A stretch of 64,000 bases of DNA, taken from the NCBI GenBank assembly GCA_004017535.1, contig SAJS01000014.1, positions 104,646 to 168,645 of the forward strand, read 5' to 3'. The position numbers and the translations under genes were made by a program. Shown here in pieces: positions 8,386 to 17,312 of this stretch; within the stretch, counting starts at the first letter, position 1, and every line of letters begins with the position of its first letter. The notes beneath the pieces are model-generated. The model made no database searches. It was not told where the DNA came from and saw only the letters and a program-made list of their open reading frames with translations. This stretch comes from Mesorhizobium sp. (GTDB lineage: Bacteria > Pseudomonadota > Alphaproteobacteria > Rhizobiales > Rhizobiaceae).

Positions 8386-10494
8386 ATGCGTCCCACCATC
8401 CTTGATCCGTTGTTCGTCCCGATCACTTCGCTTGCCGGCGTCGGCCCGAAGGTCGGCTTGCTGATCGAGCGTGTCGTGCCGGCCGATCTCGGCGATCGCG
8501 CCGCGCGCGCCGCCGATCTTCTGTTCCTGCTGCCCAATAGCGTTATCGACCGCCGCAACCGGCCCGGCATCGCGCTGTCGGCGGAGGGCCAGATCGTCAC
8601 GCTCGAAGTGCGGGTCGATCGCCATCAGCCGCCGCCGCGCGGCAACAGGTCGGTGCCATACCGCGTCTACGCCCATGACGACACCGGCGAGGTCGCGCTG
8701 ACCTTCTTCCATGCCCATGCCGCCTATCTGCTGAAGATGCTTCCCGAAGGCGAGCGTGTGGTGATCTCCGGCCGTATGGAGTGGTTCAACGGCCGCCCGA
8801 CCATGGTCCATCCGGACCACATCGCGCCAATCGACGAGGCCGACGGCCTGCCGCTGGTCGAACCGGTCTACCCGCTCACCGCCGGTCTGTCGGCCAAGGT
8901 GCTGCGCCGCGCCATCGGACAGGCGCTGGGCCGCCTGCCGGAACTGCCGGAATGGCAGGATGACGCCTTCATGCGCCGCCATACCTTCCCGTCCTTCGGC
9001 GACGCGCTCGCCCGCATCCATTATCCCAAGGACCCGATCGACGTTGCCGTCGAGGGATCGGCCTGGCGGCGTCTCGCCTATGATGAGCTGCTGGCCGGCC
9101 AGGTGTCGTTGGCGCTGGTGCGGGCCAGAATCCGCCGCCTCTCGGGCCGGCCGCTCATCGGCGACGACCGCATCGTCGAGAAGCTGCGTGCCGCCTTGCC
9201 CTACAGACTAACCCCGAGCCAGGAATTCGCGCTCGGCGAGATCAACGCCGATCTCGCCGATCCCGAACGCATGCTGCGCCTGCTGCAGGGCGATGTCGGC
9301 TCCGGCAAGACGGTGGTGGCGCTGCTTGCCATGGCGCGCGCGGTGGAGGCCGGCGGCCAGGCGGCCCTGATGGCGCCGACCGAAATCCTGGCGCGGCAGC
9401 ACCTGGCGACCATCGCGCCGCTGGCCGAGAAAGTCGGCTTGCGCCTCGCCATCCTCACCGGGCGCGAGAAGGGTCGCGAGCGTACTGAGACGCTTGCAGG
9501 CCTTGCCAACGGGACGATCCACATCGTCGTCGGCACGCATGCGCTGTTCCAGGAAACGGTGACATTCCACGACCTTGTGCTGGCAGTCATCGACGAGCAG
9601 CATCGGTTCGGCGTCCACCAGCGCCTGGCTATCACCGCCAAGGGCGATGCGCCTGACATGCTGGTGATGACGGCCACGCCGATCCCGCGCACGCTGGTGC
9701 TGACCGCCTTCGGCGACATGGACGTCTCGAAGCTCACCGAGAAACCCGCCGGGCGCCAGCCGATCCGCACCGTGACCCTGCCGATGGAGCGGCTGGAGGA
9801 ACTGGTGGGTCGCATGCGCGATGCGGTTGCGGAGGGGCAAAAAATCTACTGGATCTGCCCGCTGGTGGAGGAATCCGAAGAGATCAAGCTAATGTCGGCG
9901 GAGGATCGCTTTGCTTCGCTGAAGCCGCTGTTCGGCGACCGCATCGGCCTCGTGCATGGCCGCATGAAGGGTGCGGAGAAGGACGAGGCGATGCGCGCCT
10001 TCAAGGAGGGCGAGACACGCATTTTGATCGCCACCACCGTCATCGAAGTCGGCGTCGATGTGCCTGATGCGACCATCATGGTGATCGAGCATGCGGAGCG
10101 CTTCGGCCTTGCGCAGTTGCACCAGTTGCGCGGCCGCGTCGGGCGCGGCGACAAGCCCTCCTCCTGCGTGCTGCTTTACAAGGACCCGCTCGGAGAGACC
10201 GCGAAGCGCCGGCTTTCGGTGATGCGCGAGACCGAGGACGGCTTCCGCATTGCCGAGGAAGACCTCAAACTGCGCGGCGAAGGCGAATTGCTCGGCACCC
10301 GCCAGTCCGGCACGCCCGGCTTCCAGGTCGCGCGGATCGAATTCCATGCCGACCTGCTGGAGGCAGCACGCGACGACGCGCGGCTGATCCTGTCGCGCGA
10401 CCCGGAACTGCAGTCCGAACGCGGCGAGGCGCTGCGCCTGTTGCTTTACCTGTTCGGCCGCGACGAGGCGGTCCGGCTGCTGCGCGCCGGCTGA
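8386..10494 (+). CDS. recG: ATP-dependent DNA helicase RecG
   Basis: A branch-migrating helicase that remodels stalled forks and Holliday junctions. The 702 residues cover an N-terminal wedge/OB region (YRVYAHDDTGEVALTFF, about residues 90-106), then the helicase core with Walker A GDVGSGKT (302-309), DEQHRFGVHQR from 402, TATPIPRTL, and the motif VI region LHQLRGRVGRGD. The C-terminal RecG wedge-contacting domain is present. The last 49 bp overlap the end of the convergent DUF502 gene. No LexA-type box was found in the 92-bp gap shared with sdhE. Confidence 0.97.
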   Translation: MRPTILDPLFVPITSLAGVGPKVGLLIERVVPADLGDRAARAADLLFLLPNSVIDRRNRPGIALSAEGQIVTLEVRVDRHQPPPRGNRSVPYRVYAHDDTGEVALTFFHAHAAYLLKMLPEGERVVISGRMEWFNGRPTMVHPDHIAPIDEADGLPLVEPVYPLTAGLSAKVLRRAIGQALGRLPELPEWQDDAFMRRHTFPSFGDALARIHYPKDPIDVAVEGSAWRRLAYDELLAGQVSLALVRARIRRLSGRPLIGDDRIVEKLRAALPYRLTPSQEFALGEINADLADPERMLRLLQGDVGSGKTVVALLAMARAVEAGGQAALMAPTEILARQHLATIAPLAEKVGLRLAILTGREKGRERTETLAGLANGTIHIVVGTHALFQETVTFHDLVLAVIDEQHRFGVHQRLAITAKGDAPDMLVMTATPIPRTLVLTAFGDMDVSKLTEKPAGRQPIRTVTLPMERLEELVGRMRDAVAEGQKIYWICPLVEESEEIKLMSAEDRFASLKPLFGDRIGLVHGRMKGAEKDEAMRAFKEGETRILIATTVIEVGVDVPDATIMVIEHAERFGLAQLHQLRGRVGRGDKPSSCVLLYKDPLGETAKRRLSVMRETEDGFRIAEEDLKLRGEGELLGTRQSGTPGFQVARIEFHADLLEAARDDARLILSRDPELQSERGEALRLLLYLFGRDEAVRLLRAG

Positions 10495-11198
10495 GCGCCA
10501 GGCGGCGGGTTGGCGAGACCACCTTCGACCGGTTCGCCATTCAGCGTCACCAGCTTGGCCTTGACTTCAGGGGCCACCATGCCTGCCGAGACGATCAGCT
10601 TGGCGCCGTCCTCGATCGACATGTCGAGCAGCACGATCTCGGATTTGTGCACATACATCAGGAATCCGGTGGTCGGGTTCGGCGTGCACGGCATGAACAC
10701 CGCAATCAGCGGATCGCCTTCCTGATCGAGCTTCTGGTTGATCTCGGTTTCCTTCTCGCTGGCGACGAAAACCAGCGACCAGACATCTTTGCGCGGATAT
10801 TCGACCAAGCCGACCTGGCGGAACATGTCGCCCTTGTTCGACAGCACGGTCTCGAAAATCTGCTTCAGCGAGCCATAGATGCCGCGCACCAGCGGCATGC
10901 GACCCAGCAGCCGCTCGCCGAAATTGACGATGGCGCGGCCGACGATGTTGGCGGTCAGGAAACCAATCAGCGTGATCAGCACCAGCGCCACGATCAGCCC
11001 GAAGCCGGGCACCGGAAACGGCAGGTAGGTGTCGGGATTGTAGCGGGCCGGGATGTAGGGCTTCACCCAGGAATCGACCCAGCCGATCAGCGACCAGGCG
11101 ATATAGGCCGTGATCGCCAGCGGCGCGCAGACGACGAACCCCGTCAGGAAATAGTTCCTCAGCCGGGTCATGCCAGAAGTCTTCGGGGCGTCGGACAT
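10446..11198 (-). CDS. DUF502 family inner-membrane protein
   Basis: 250 residues from the ATG at 11198; a GTG at 11207 would add three residues. DUF502 features are present: two N-terminal transmembrane helices (near 15-40 and 62-85), the conserved RMPLVRGIYGSLKQIFETV segment, and FMPCTPNPTTGFLMYV. The family is widespread and membrane-bound with no established biochemical role. The C-terminus is Pro/Ser/Arg-rich and its coding sequence overlaps the end of recG by 49 bp on the opposite strand; this low-complexity tail may be dispensable. Confidence 0.9.
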   Translation of the reverse strand: MSDAPKTSGMTRLRNYFLTGFVVCAPLAITAYIAWSLIGWVDSWVKPYIPARYNPDTYLPFPVPGFGLIVALVLITLIGFLTANIVGRAIVNFGERLLGRMPLVRGIYGSLKQIFETVLSNKGDMFRQVGLVEYPRKDVWSLVFVASEKETEINQKLDQEGDPLIAVFMPCTPNPTTGFLMYVHKSEIVLLDMSIEDGAKLIVSAGMVAPEVKAKLVTLNGEPVEGGLANPPPGAQPARSSRTASSRPNR

Positions 11199-11305
11199 GG
11201 GGCTCACCGCGGCGCATGTTGCAGCGCAGAGATTAGAGAACCGCGAGCCGGTTTGGAACTGCGAAGTTTTTAAAGAATGCCTTCGCCAGAAAGGCGTATA
11301 TCCAG

Positions 11306-13129
11306 TTATTCAACCGTCACCGATTTCGCCAGATTGCGCGGCTGGTCGACGTCGGTGCCCATGAACACGGCGGTGAAATAGGCCAGCATCTGGATCGGCA
11401 GGGCGTAGATGATCGGCGCGATGATCTCCGGCACCGCGGGCAGGATGATCGTCTCCATCGTCTTGATGCCGGCCTGGGCCGCGCCCTTGGCGTCGGTGAT
11501 CAGGATGATCTTGCCGCCGCGCGCCGCCACTTCCTGCATGTTCGACACGGTCTTTTCGTAGATGCGATCATGCGGTGCGATCACGATCACCGGCATGTTC
11601 TCGTCGATCAGCGCGATCGGCCCGTGCTTCAGCTCGCCGCCGGCATAGCCTTCGGCGTGGATGTAGGAGATTTCCTTGAGCTTCAGCGCGCCTTCCATAG
11701 CCAGCGGGAAATTGGTGTCGCGGCCGAGATAGAGCACGTCCTTGTAGCGCGACAGCTCGCGCGAGATGCGCTCGATCTGCTCGTCGAGCTTCAGCACCTG
11801 AGTGGCGAAGCGCGGCGCTTCGGAAAGCTCGCGCACCAGCTGCTTTTCCTGATCGGGCGAGATCGTGCCGCGCGCCACGCCCGCGCGGACCGCAAGCGCA
11901 GCCAGGACGGACAGCTGGCAGGTGAAAGCCTTGGTCGAGGCGACGCCGATCTCCGGCCCGGCAAGCGTCGGCAGCACGACGTCGGACTCGCGCGCCATGG
12001 TCGATTCGCGTACATTGACTACGGCGCCGATCTTCATGCCGGCCTGGCGGCAATAGCGCAGCGAGGCAAGCGTGTCGGCGGTCTCGCCCGACTGCGAGAT
12101 GAAGAGGGCCGCGTCATTGGCCGAAAGCGGCATCTCGCGGTAGCGGAACTCGGAGGCGACATCGATGTCGACGGGCAATCGCGCATAGCGCTCGAACCAG
12201 TATTTCGAGATCAGCCCCGCGAGATAGGCGGTGCCGCAGGCCGAGAGCGCCAGCCTGCCGATCCTGGCAAAGTCGAACGGCAGGTCGAGAGGCTTCGACT
12301 TGCCGGAAACGAAATCCACATAATGCGCCAGCGTGTGCGAGATCACCTCCGGCTGCTCATGGATTTCCTTTTCCATGAAATGCCGGCGGTTGCCCTTGTC
12401 GACCATGAAGCTGGTCGACAGCGACTGCTGGCGCTTGCGGTCGACCTTGTTGCCGTCGATGTCGTAGATGGTCACGCCGTCGCGACGAACCACCGCCCAA
12501 TCGCCGTCCTCGAGATAGGTGATCGAGTTGGTGAAAGGCGCCAGCGCGATCGCATCTGAGCCCAAAAACATCTCGCCCTCGCCATGGCCGACGGCCAGAG
12601 GCGGGCCGTTGCGGGCACCGACGATCAGATCCTCGTCGTCCTTGAACATGATCGCCAGCGCGAAGGCGCCCGAGAGGCGCTTCAGCGCCGCATGCGCGGC
12701 CTCCACTGGCTTCAGCCCTTTGGCTAGTTCGCGCGCCACCAGATGCGCGACGACCTCGGTGTCGGTCTGCGAGGCGAATTTGTAGCCGTCGCGAGTGAGC
12801 TCGTCGCGCAACTCGGCGAAATTCTCGATGATGCCGTTGTGGACAATGGCGACGCCGTTGGAGAAATGCGGATGCGCATTGGTCTCGTTGGGCACGCCAT
12901 GGGTGGCCCAACGGGTATGGCCGATACCGATCGTGCCGCCGAGCGGCTCGTCCTTCAGTCGCCGCTCGAGGTTGATCAGCTTGCCTTCGGCGCGGCGCCG
13001 TCCAAGCTCGCCCTTCTCGATGGTGGCGACGCCGGCCGAGTCGTAGCCGCGATATTCAAGCCGCTTCAGTGCGTCGACGATGAGCGGCGCGACCTGCGAA
13101 TGGCCGACGATTCCAACGATACCGCACAT
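11306..13129 (-). CDS. glmS: Glutamine-fructose-6-phosphate aminotransferase (isomerizing) GlmS
   Basis: Makes glucosamine 6-phosphate from fructose 6-phosphate and glutamine, the entry to UDP-N-acetylglucosamine for peptidoglycan and lipopolysaccharide. The ATG at 13129 puts the catalytic cysteine at position 2 (MCGIVGIVG), which fixes the start; upstream in-frame sequence must be untranslated. The 607 residues contain the class II glutamine amidotransferase domain (GHTRWATHG, NGIIENF) and two SIS sugar-isomerase domains (SACGTAYLAG, SQSGETADT, ESTMARESD), ending in KSVTVE. glmU, which acts later in the same pathway, lies about 600 bp to the right. No Gram-positive-type glmS ribozyme is visible in the leader. 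Confidence 0.97.
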   Translation of the reverse strand: MCGIVGIVGHSQVAPLIVDALKRLEYRGYDSAGVATIEKGELGRRRAEGKLINLERRLKDEPLGGTIGIGHTRWATHGVPNETNAHPHFSNGVAIVHNGIIENFAELRDELTRDGYKFASQTDTEVVAHLVARELAKGLKPVEAAHAALKRLSGAFALAIMFKDDEDLIVGARNGPPLAVGHGEGEMFLGSDAIALAPFTNSITYLEDGDWAVVRRDGVTIYDIDGNKVDRKRQQSLSTSFMVDKGNRRHFMEKEIHEQPEVISHTLAHYVDFVSGKSKPLDLPFDFARIGRLALSACGTAYLAGLISKYWFERYARLPVDIDVASEFRYREMPLSANDAALFISQSGETADTLASLRYCRQAGMKIGAVVNVRESTMARESDVVLPTLAGPEIGVASTKAFTCQLSVLAALAVRAGVARGTISPDQEKQLVRELSEAPRFATQVLKLDEQIERISRELSRYKDVLYLGRDTNFPLAMEGALKLKEISYIHAEGYAGGELKHGPIALIDENMPVIVIAPHDRIYEKTVSNMQEVAARGGKIILITDAKGAAQAGIKTMETIILPAVPEIIAPIIYALPIQMLAYFTAVFMGTDVDQPRNLAKSVTVE

Positions 13130-13339
13130 GCGATAACCCCCGATTCCCAGCGGAAACCCGGCGTTATCTAGGGACTGCCGGCCTGCCGCGAAAGTCACTT
13201 TGCGTTTCGTCCCGTGTCAGCGGAACGGTCTTTGCTCCATGCACCATGCCAGACAGCGCTTGCAATCCAGTTACTGCAATTGTGCGCCTTTTCAGGCATT
13301 TGGTTCTCTTTTCAGCAAGATTTGGCTAAATGTCGGGCC

Positions 13340-13708
13340 ATGAGCGAACCCACCACGACACTCTGGCGTCCGGTCGGACCTAAGGAGTTGGAACTGATCA
13401 AGGCTTCGGGCATGCGCGAATTTCCGCCGCGCCTGCCCGATCAGCCGATCTTCTATCCCGTGCTTACCGAAGCCTATGCGGTCCAGATCGCCCGCGATTG
13501 GAACGTTCCGGCGAGCGGCTCCGGTTTCGTCACCCGCTTTGAGGTCCTGAAGAGCTTTCTTAGCGGCTACCGGGTCGAGCATGCCGGCAGCAAGGCGCAT
13601 CTCGAATATTGGATACCCGCCGAGGACTTGCCTCAATTCAACAAGGCGATCGTCGGCAAGATCGAGGTGACGGCCGCCTTCGGCAAAACCACCGAGAGCA
13701 CCGCCTGA
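13340..13708 (+). CDS. Small ADP-ribosylation/crystallin J1-like protein
   Basis: 122 residues from the ATG at 13340; the ORF extends upstream to 13214 but that stretch is unlike the family. The sequence (LWRPVGPKELELIKASG, PPRLPDQPIFYPVLTEAYA, IARDWNVP, HLEYWIPAEDLPQFN, GKIEVTAAF) matches a small conserved family often labelled ADP-ribosylation/crystallin J1. I recall that label but cannot support an enzymatic role from the sequence. It sits alone between divergent glmS and convergent glmU, with only 4 bp between the two stop codons. Confidence 0.8.
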   Translation: MSEPTTTLWRPVGPKELELIKASGMREFPPRLPDQPIFYPVLTEAYAVQIARDWNVPASGSGFVTRFEVLKSFLSGYRVEHAGSKAHLEYWIPAEDLPQFNKAIVGKIEVTAAFGKTTESTA

Positions 13709-13712
13709 AACG

Positions 13713-15083
13713 CTACTCCGCCGCCGCCTTCTTCCTTGCCGCTGCGGCCGAGGCGAAGCGCTCGCGCAATTCCTTGCCCTTGCCGGGGATCGTCTTCTGG
13801 CGGGCGCGGCCGAAGGCCAGCGCGTCGTCGGGCACGCTTTCGGTGATCACGCTGCCCGAGGCGATATAGCCGCCCTTGCCGATCGAGACCGGCGCCACCA
13901 GCGAGGAATTCGAGCCGACAAAGGCGCCTTCGCCGATATCGGTGAAGAATTTCGAGTAGCCGTCATAGTTGCAGGTGATGGTGCCGGCGCCGATATTGGC
14001 CCCGGCCCCGACGCGCGCGTCGCCGATATAGGTCAGGTGGTTGACCTTCGCGCCTTCTTCCACTGTCGACTGCTTGACTTCGCAGAAATTGCCCACCTTG
14101 GCCTTTTTCCTGAGGTCGGCACCAGGCCGCAGCCGCGCGAACGGCCCGACGTCGCAATTGGACGCGATCGTCGCGCCCTCGATATGGCTGAAGGCGTGAA
14201 TCCGAGCGCCCGAGGCTATTCTGACACCCGGCCCGAACCAGACATTCGGCTCGACGATCGTGTCGGCGCCGATCTCGGTGTCGTGCGAGAAATAAACGGT
14301 TTCGGGCGCGATCAGCGTCACGCCGGACAGCATCGCCTCGCGCCGCCGGCGCGCCTGCCAGATCGCTTCCGCCTCGGCAAGTTCGGCGCGGTTGTTGATG
14401 CCGAGCGCATTTTCGAAGCTTGCCTCGGTGGCAACCACGTCGAGCCCTTCCGCGCCGGCGATCTCGACGATGTCGGTAAGGTAGAATTCGCCCTTGGCAT
14501 TCTTGTTGCCGACTTTGTCCAGCAGCCGCAGCGCATGGCTGCCCGCCACCGCCATCATGCCGGCGTTGCAGAAGCCGATCTTCTTTTCCTCCTCCGAGCA
14601 GTCCTTTTCCTCGCGGATGGCGACGAGCTTGCTGCCCTTCTCGATCAGCCGGCCATAGCCGGTCGGGCTTGGCGGCCGAAAGCCGATCACGGCCACCGCG
14701 GCGCCCTCGGCGAGCTTCCGCCGCGCGGCGGCCAGCGCTTGCGCATCGATCAGAGGCGTATCGCCGAACATGACGAGGATGTCGTCGTAACCCTTTGATA
14801 TCGCTTCGCAAGCGGCAAGAACGGCATGCGCGGTGCCGAGCCGCTTCTCCTGCACGAAAGTCTCCGCCTTCGGCGCGAATTTCTGTGCCGCCTTGCGCAT
14901 CTCGTCGGCGCCGTGCCCGATCACCAGCGCCAGACCCGTCGCGCCGGCGGCCTCGGCGGCCTTCACGACATGCGCGACCATCGGCAGGCCGGCAATGGCA
15001 TGCAGCACTTTCGGCATGGCGCTTTTCATGCGCGTGCCCTCGCCGGCGGCGAGGATGACGGACAGGCAGGATCTCTGGCTCAT
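13713..15083 (-). CDS. glmU: Bifunctional GlmU (glucosamine-1-P acetyltransferase / GlcNAc-1-P uridyltransferase)
   Basis: Carries out the last two steps to UDP-GlcNAc. From the ATG at 15083 (three codons after a possible TTG at 15092) there are 456 residues. The N-terminal nucleotidyltransferase domain has [18 protein letters not shown] (11-28) and MFGDTPLI. The C-terminal left-handed beta-helix has hexapeptide repeats with [29 protein letters not shown] and the acetyl-CoA-binding SNSSLVAPV region. Length and both halves are complete. Together with glmS it provides cell-wall precursor supply. Confidence 0.96.
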   Translation of the reverse strand: MSQRSCLSVILAAGEGTRMKSAMPKVLHAIAGLPMVAHVVKAAEAAGATGLALVIGHGADEMRKAAQKFAPKAETFVQEKRLGTAHAVLAACEAISKGYDDILVMFGDTPLIDAQALAAARRKLAEGAAVAVIGFRPPSPTGYGRLIEKGSKLVAIREEKDCSEEEKKIGFCNAGMMAVAGSHALRLLDKVGNKNAKGEFYLTDIVEIAGAEGLDVVATEASFENALGINNRAELAEAEAIWQARRRREAMLSGVTLIAPETVYFSHDTEIGADTIVEPNVWFGPGVRIASGARIHAFSHIEGATIASNCDVGPFARLRPGADLRKKAKVGNFCEVKQSTVEEGAKVNHLTYIGDARVGAGANIGAGTITCNYDGYSKFFTDIGEGAFVGSNSSLVAPVSIGKGGYIASGSVITESVPDDALAFGRARQKTIPGKGKELRERFASAAAARKKAAAE

Positions 15084-15230
15084 GGGAGACAACCGTATGA
15101 AAAAAGGTTTTGAATCAACGCATGCTAGCAGCGCAGGCCATGCTGCGCCAATGCGGTTAAATTCCGGTGAGATGGGTTCGGCAACTGACTTTTAATCAGC
15201 AGGTCTATCGGGAGAAGCCAGCAACCGCCT

Positions 15231-15668
15231 CTACAACAGGCCGTGCTTCCTGAATTCCGCCTGCTCATCGCCGGCGATCCAGCCAAACACCTTCAGACCG
15301 CCGTCGCGCCGCTCGATGAGATAATCAACCTCGAAATCGATGGTGACCGGACTTTTGTCCTTGGGCTCATATTCGCCCGACCATTGCACCTTGGCCACGC
15401 AATGGTCCTGATCGATGGGCGTCACCGAGACATCCTTGCAGGTCATCGTCTTGCTGCCGATCGCCCGATACGCCTCAAAACCGTTCTTCATCACATCCAT
15501 GAATTGCGGACCGTTCTCGCCGCTCATAACACCGGCCGGCGTGACCGAAACAAATCCGGTCGAGTACATCGCCCCAAAATCGCCCATGTCGACATTGCCG
15601 GCGATAGCGTCGTTGTAGATCTTCTCATAGGCTTTGAAGAATTTTTGGACGTCCGCTTTGGCCAACAT
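15231..15668 (-). CDS. NTF2/SnoaL-like small protein
   Basis: 145 residues from the ATG at 15668. The composition and order, N-terminal helices (VQKFFKAYEKIYNDAI), a middle segment with MYSTGFVSVTPAGVMSGENG, then beta-rich sequence (CVAKVQWSGEY, TIDFEVDYLIERR, GLKVFGWIAGDE), fit the cone-like NTF2/SnoaL fold used by many small enzymes and binding proteins. I cannot name a substrate. It follows ccdA on the same strand after 77 bp and could share its transcript. No signal peptide is visible, so it is probably cytoplasmic. Confidence 0.72.
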   Translation of the reverse strand: MLAKADVQKFFKAYEKIYNDAIAGNVDMGDFGAMYSTGFVSVTPAGVMSGENGPQFMDVMKNGFEAYRAIGSKTMTCKDVSVTPIDQDHCVAKVQWSGEYEPKDKSPVTIDFEVDYLIERRDGGLKVFGWIAGDEQAEFRKHGLL

Positions 15669-15745
15669 TATCGCCTCACCGCAAATTTTGCGCACAAGCT
15701 TGTAACGGCCAGCTCTCAGCCATCGTTCCGGGTCGGCGGCAGCGC

Positions 15746-16492
15746 CTATCCCAGCCGTCCCAGCACCGGAAAATTCTCCAGCAGCCAGTAGGAGACACTC
15801 TGCACGCCGCCCGTGAGGAAGAACACGCCGGCGACGACAAGCAGCGCGCCGATTCCCTTCTCGACGCGGCCGAGATGGACGCGGAATTTGCCGAGGAAGC
15901 GCATGAACGCACCGGAAAACAGCGCCGCGATCAGGAATGGAATGCCGAGCCCGAGCGAATAGGCCGCAAGCAGCAGCGCGCCCTCGCCTACTGTCTCGCG
16001 CCCGCCGGCCAAGGTCAGGATCGGCCCCAGCACCGGACCGATACAGGGCGTCCAGCCGAAGGCGAAGGCGAGCCCCATGACATAGGCGGCGACCATGTTT
16101 GCGGGCTTGCCCTGCGACTGGAAGCGCGCCTCTCGCGACAGCAGCGGAATGCGCAATATGCCCAGAAAATTCAGTCCCATGACGATGATGAGCGCGCCAG
16201 CTGCCATCGCCAGCGGCTCCTGCCAGACGCGCAGCAGCCTGCCGATGGTCGAGGCACCGGCGCCGAGCGCGACGAAAACCGTGGAGAAGCCGAGCACGAA
16301 AGCGAGCGAAGCGTAAAGCAGCGCGCCACGCGTGCCTTCCCGCGCTGTCACGCCATGATTGCCGCGGAAATCCTCGACCGACACGCCGGCCATGTAGCAG
16401 AGATAGGGAGGCACCAGCGGCAGCACGCAAGGCGACAGGAACGAGATCGCCCCGGCCCCGACCGCGCTGACATAGCCGATGTCCAATGCCAT
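15746..16492 (-). CDS. ccdA: CcdA-type cytochrome c biogenesis / thiol-disulfide transporter
   Basis: 248 residues from the ATG at 16492 (MALDIGYVSAVGAGAISFLS); an upstream in-frame Met at 16549 would add 19 polar residues and was not used. CcdA proteins carry reducing equivalents across the inner membrane for cytochrome c maturation. Two cysteine-proline motifs mark the family: SPCVLPLVPPYLCYMAG in the first helix and TPCIGPVLGP in the fourth, the redox pair. About six transmembrane helices are visible. No ccm cluster or partner thioredoxin is in the window, so the electron acceptor is unknown. Confidence 0.93.
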   Translation of the reverse strand: MALDIGYVSAVGAGAISFLSPCVLPLVPPYLCYMAGVSVEDFRGNHGVTAREGTRGALLYASLAFVLGFSTVFVALGAGASTIGRLLRVWQEPLAMAAGALIIVMGLNFLGILRIPLLSREARFQSQGKPANMVAAYVMGLAFAFGWTPCIGPVLGPILTLAGGRETVGEGALLLAAYSLGLGIPFLIAALFSGAFMRFLGKFRVHLGRVEKGIGALLVVAGVFFLTGGVQSVSYWLLENFPVLGRLG

Positions 16493-16656
16493 CCAATGAG
16501 TCCCGATTGTGCTGGCGCCGATATAGCGATGCGGGCGTCCGCCTGCCAATCACCATTGTGTGGCACGTCGCCGCTTCGCCAAGGAAGAAACAAGCTTCCC
16601 AACGCGTTGACCGAATGAGCGCGCGACTGCCGCGCGCTTGTTCAGGGAGATTTATC

Positions 16657-17034
16657 ATGAAAATGATCGCACTCGGGCTCGCCGCCCTTCTGATTGGCAC
16701 CGCCGCGTCCCAGGCCGCCGAGGCCTGGAAGGAAGCAGAAGTGGGCGGCACCAAGATCTACACCGACGCCAAGGGCATGACGCTCTACACCTTCGACAAG
16801 GACGAGAAGGGCAAGTCCAACTGCTATGATAAATGCGCCGCCAACTGGCCGCCGCTGAAAGCCAAGGCGAGCGCGAAGACCGAAGGCGATTGGTCAGTCG
16901 TCAAGCGCACCGACGGCACCCATATGTGGGCCTATGACGGCAAGCCGGTCTACACCTTCGTCAAGGACAAGAAGGCCGGCGACATGACCGGCGAAGGCGT
17001 CGCCGGAGCCTGGCACGTCGTAAAGGCTGACTGA
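16657..17034 (+). CDS. Secreted protein with Yx(F/W)xxD repeats (COG4315-like)
   Basis: 125 residues. The start ATG at 16657 follows AGGGAGA at a good distance. A signal peptide ends near residue 21 (ASQAAEA), with no lipobox cysteine, so a soluble periplasmic protein is likely. Two copies of the secreted-repeat motif occur: LYTFDKD followed by a CYDKCAANWPPL segment, and VYTFVKD followed by GVAGAWHVV. This family (Pfam lipoprotein_15) is common in Rhizobiales and of unknown function. The two cysteines in the first repeat may form a disulfide; the nearby ccdA (divergent) is suggestive but not proof of a link. Confidence 0.88.
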   Translation: MKMIALGLAALLIGTAASQAAEAWKEAEVGGTKIYTDAKGMTLYTFDKDEKGKSNCYDKCAANWPPLKAKASAKTEGDWSVVKRTDGTHMWAYDGKPVYTFVKDKKAGDMTGEGVAGAWHVVKAD

Positions 17035-17154
17035 ACTCGCCCCATTGAGCGATCCGGCTGCCGGGTTGCTTTTATCCGGCAGCCAGCCATCTTCCGCCGG
17101 TCCCCGCCGGTTCGGGGCGCGCACGCGTCCATCGCCAAAAAAGTGATCTTTGCC

Positions 17155-17173
17155 ATACACTCTAAGAGTGTAT
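17155..17173. promoter_or_regulatory. 19-bp perfect palindrome upstream of topA (possible operator)
   Basis: ATACACTCT-A-AGAGTGTAT is a perfect 9-bp inverted repeat around one base, 140 bp before the topA start and 120 bp after the previous gene. Eight bases downstream an 11-bp direct repeat GGCCGCTTCCC occurs at 17181-17191 and 17197-17207. The stem has no T tract and is only moderately GC-rich, so an operator for a dimeric regulator fits better than a terminator. No regulator is identified. Confidence 0.4.
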
Positions 17174-17312
17174 CGTCGGCGGCCGCTTCCCAAATTGGCC
17201 GCTTCCCCTTGACCGATTGCAAAAGCACGGCCATGTGAGCGACGAAAAGAGTGGGATTTTGTCGTGCGTCGCGGAGTTCTTCCGCCACCTCACAGCTGAT
17301 TAAAGAGACCTC

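Noticed and set aside
13130-13339. Possible glmS ribozyme or other riboswitch in the glmS leader
   Set aside because: The leader directly before glmS is short, and no conserved ribozyme core was recognised; glmS ribozymes are characteristic of Gram-positive bacteria.
15669-16754. Single 507-residue protein spanning the NTF2-like gene and the ccdA region
   Set aside because: The upstream part is an out-of-frame reading of ccdA; real domain content begins at the ATG at 15668.
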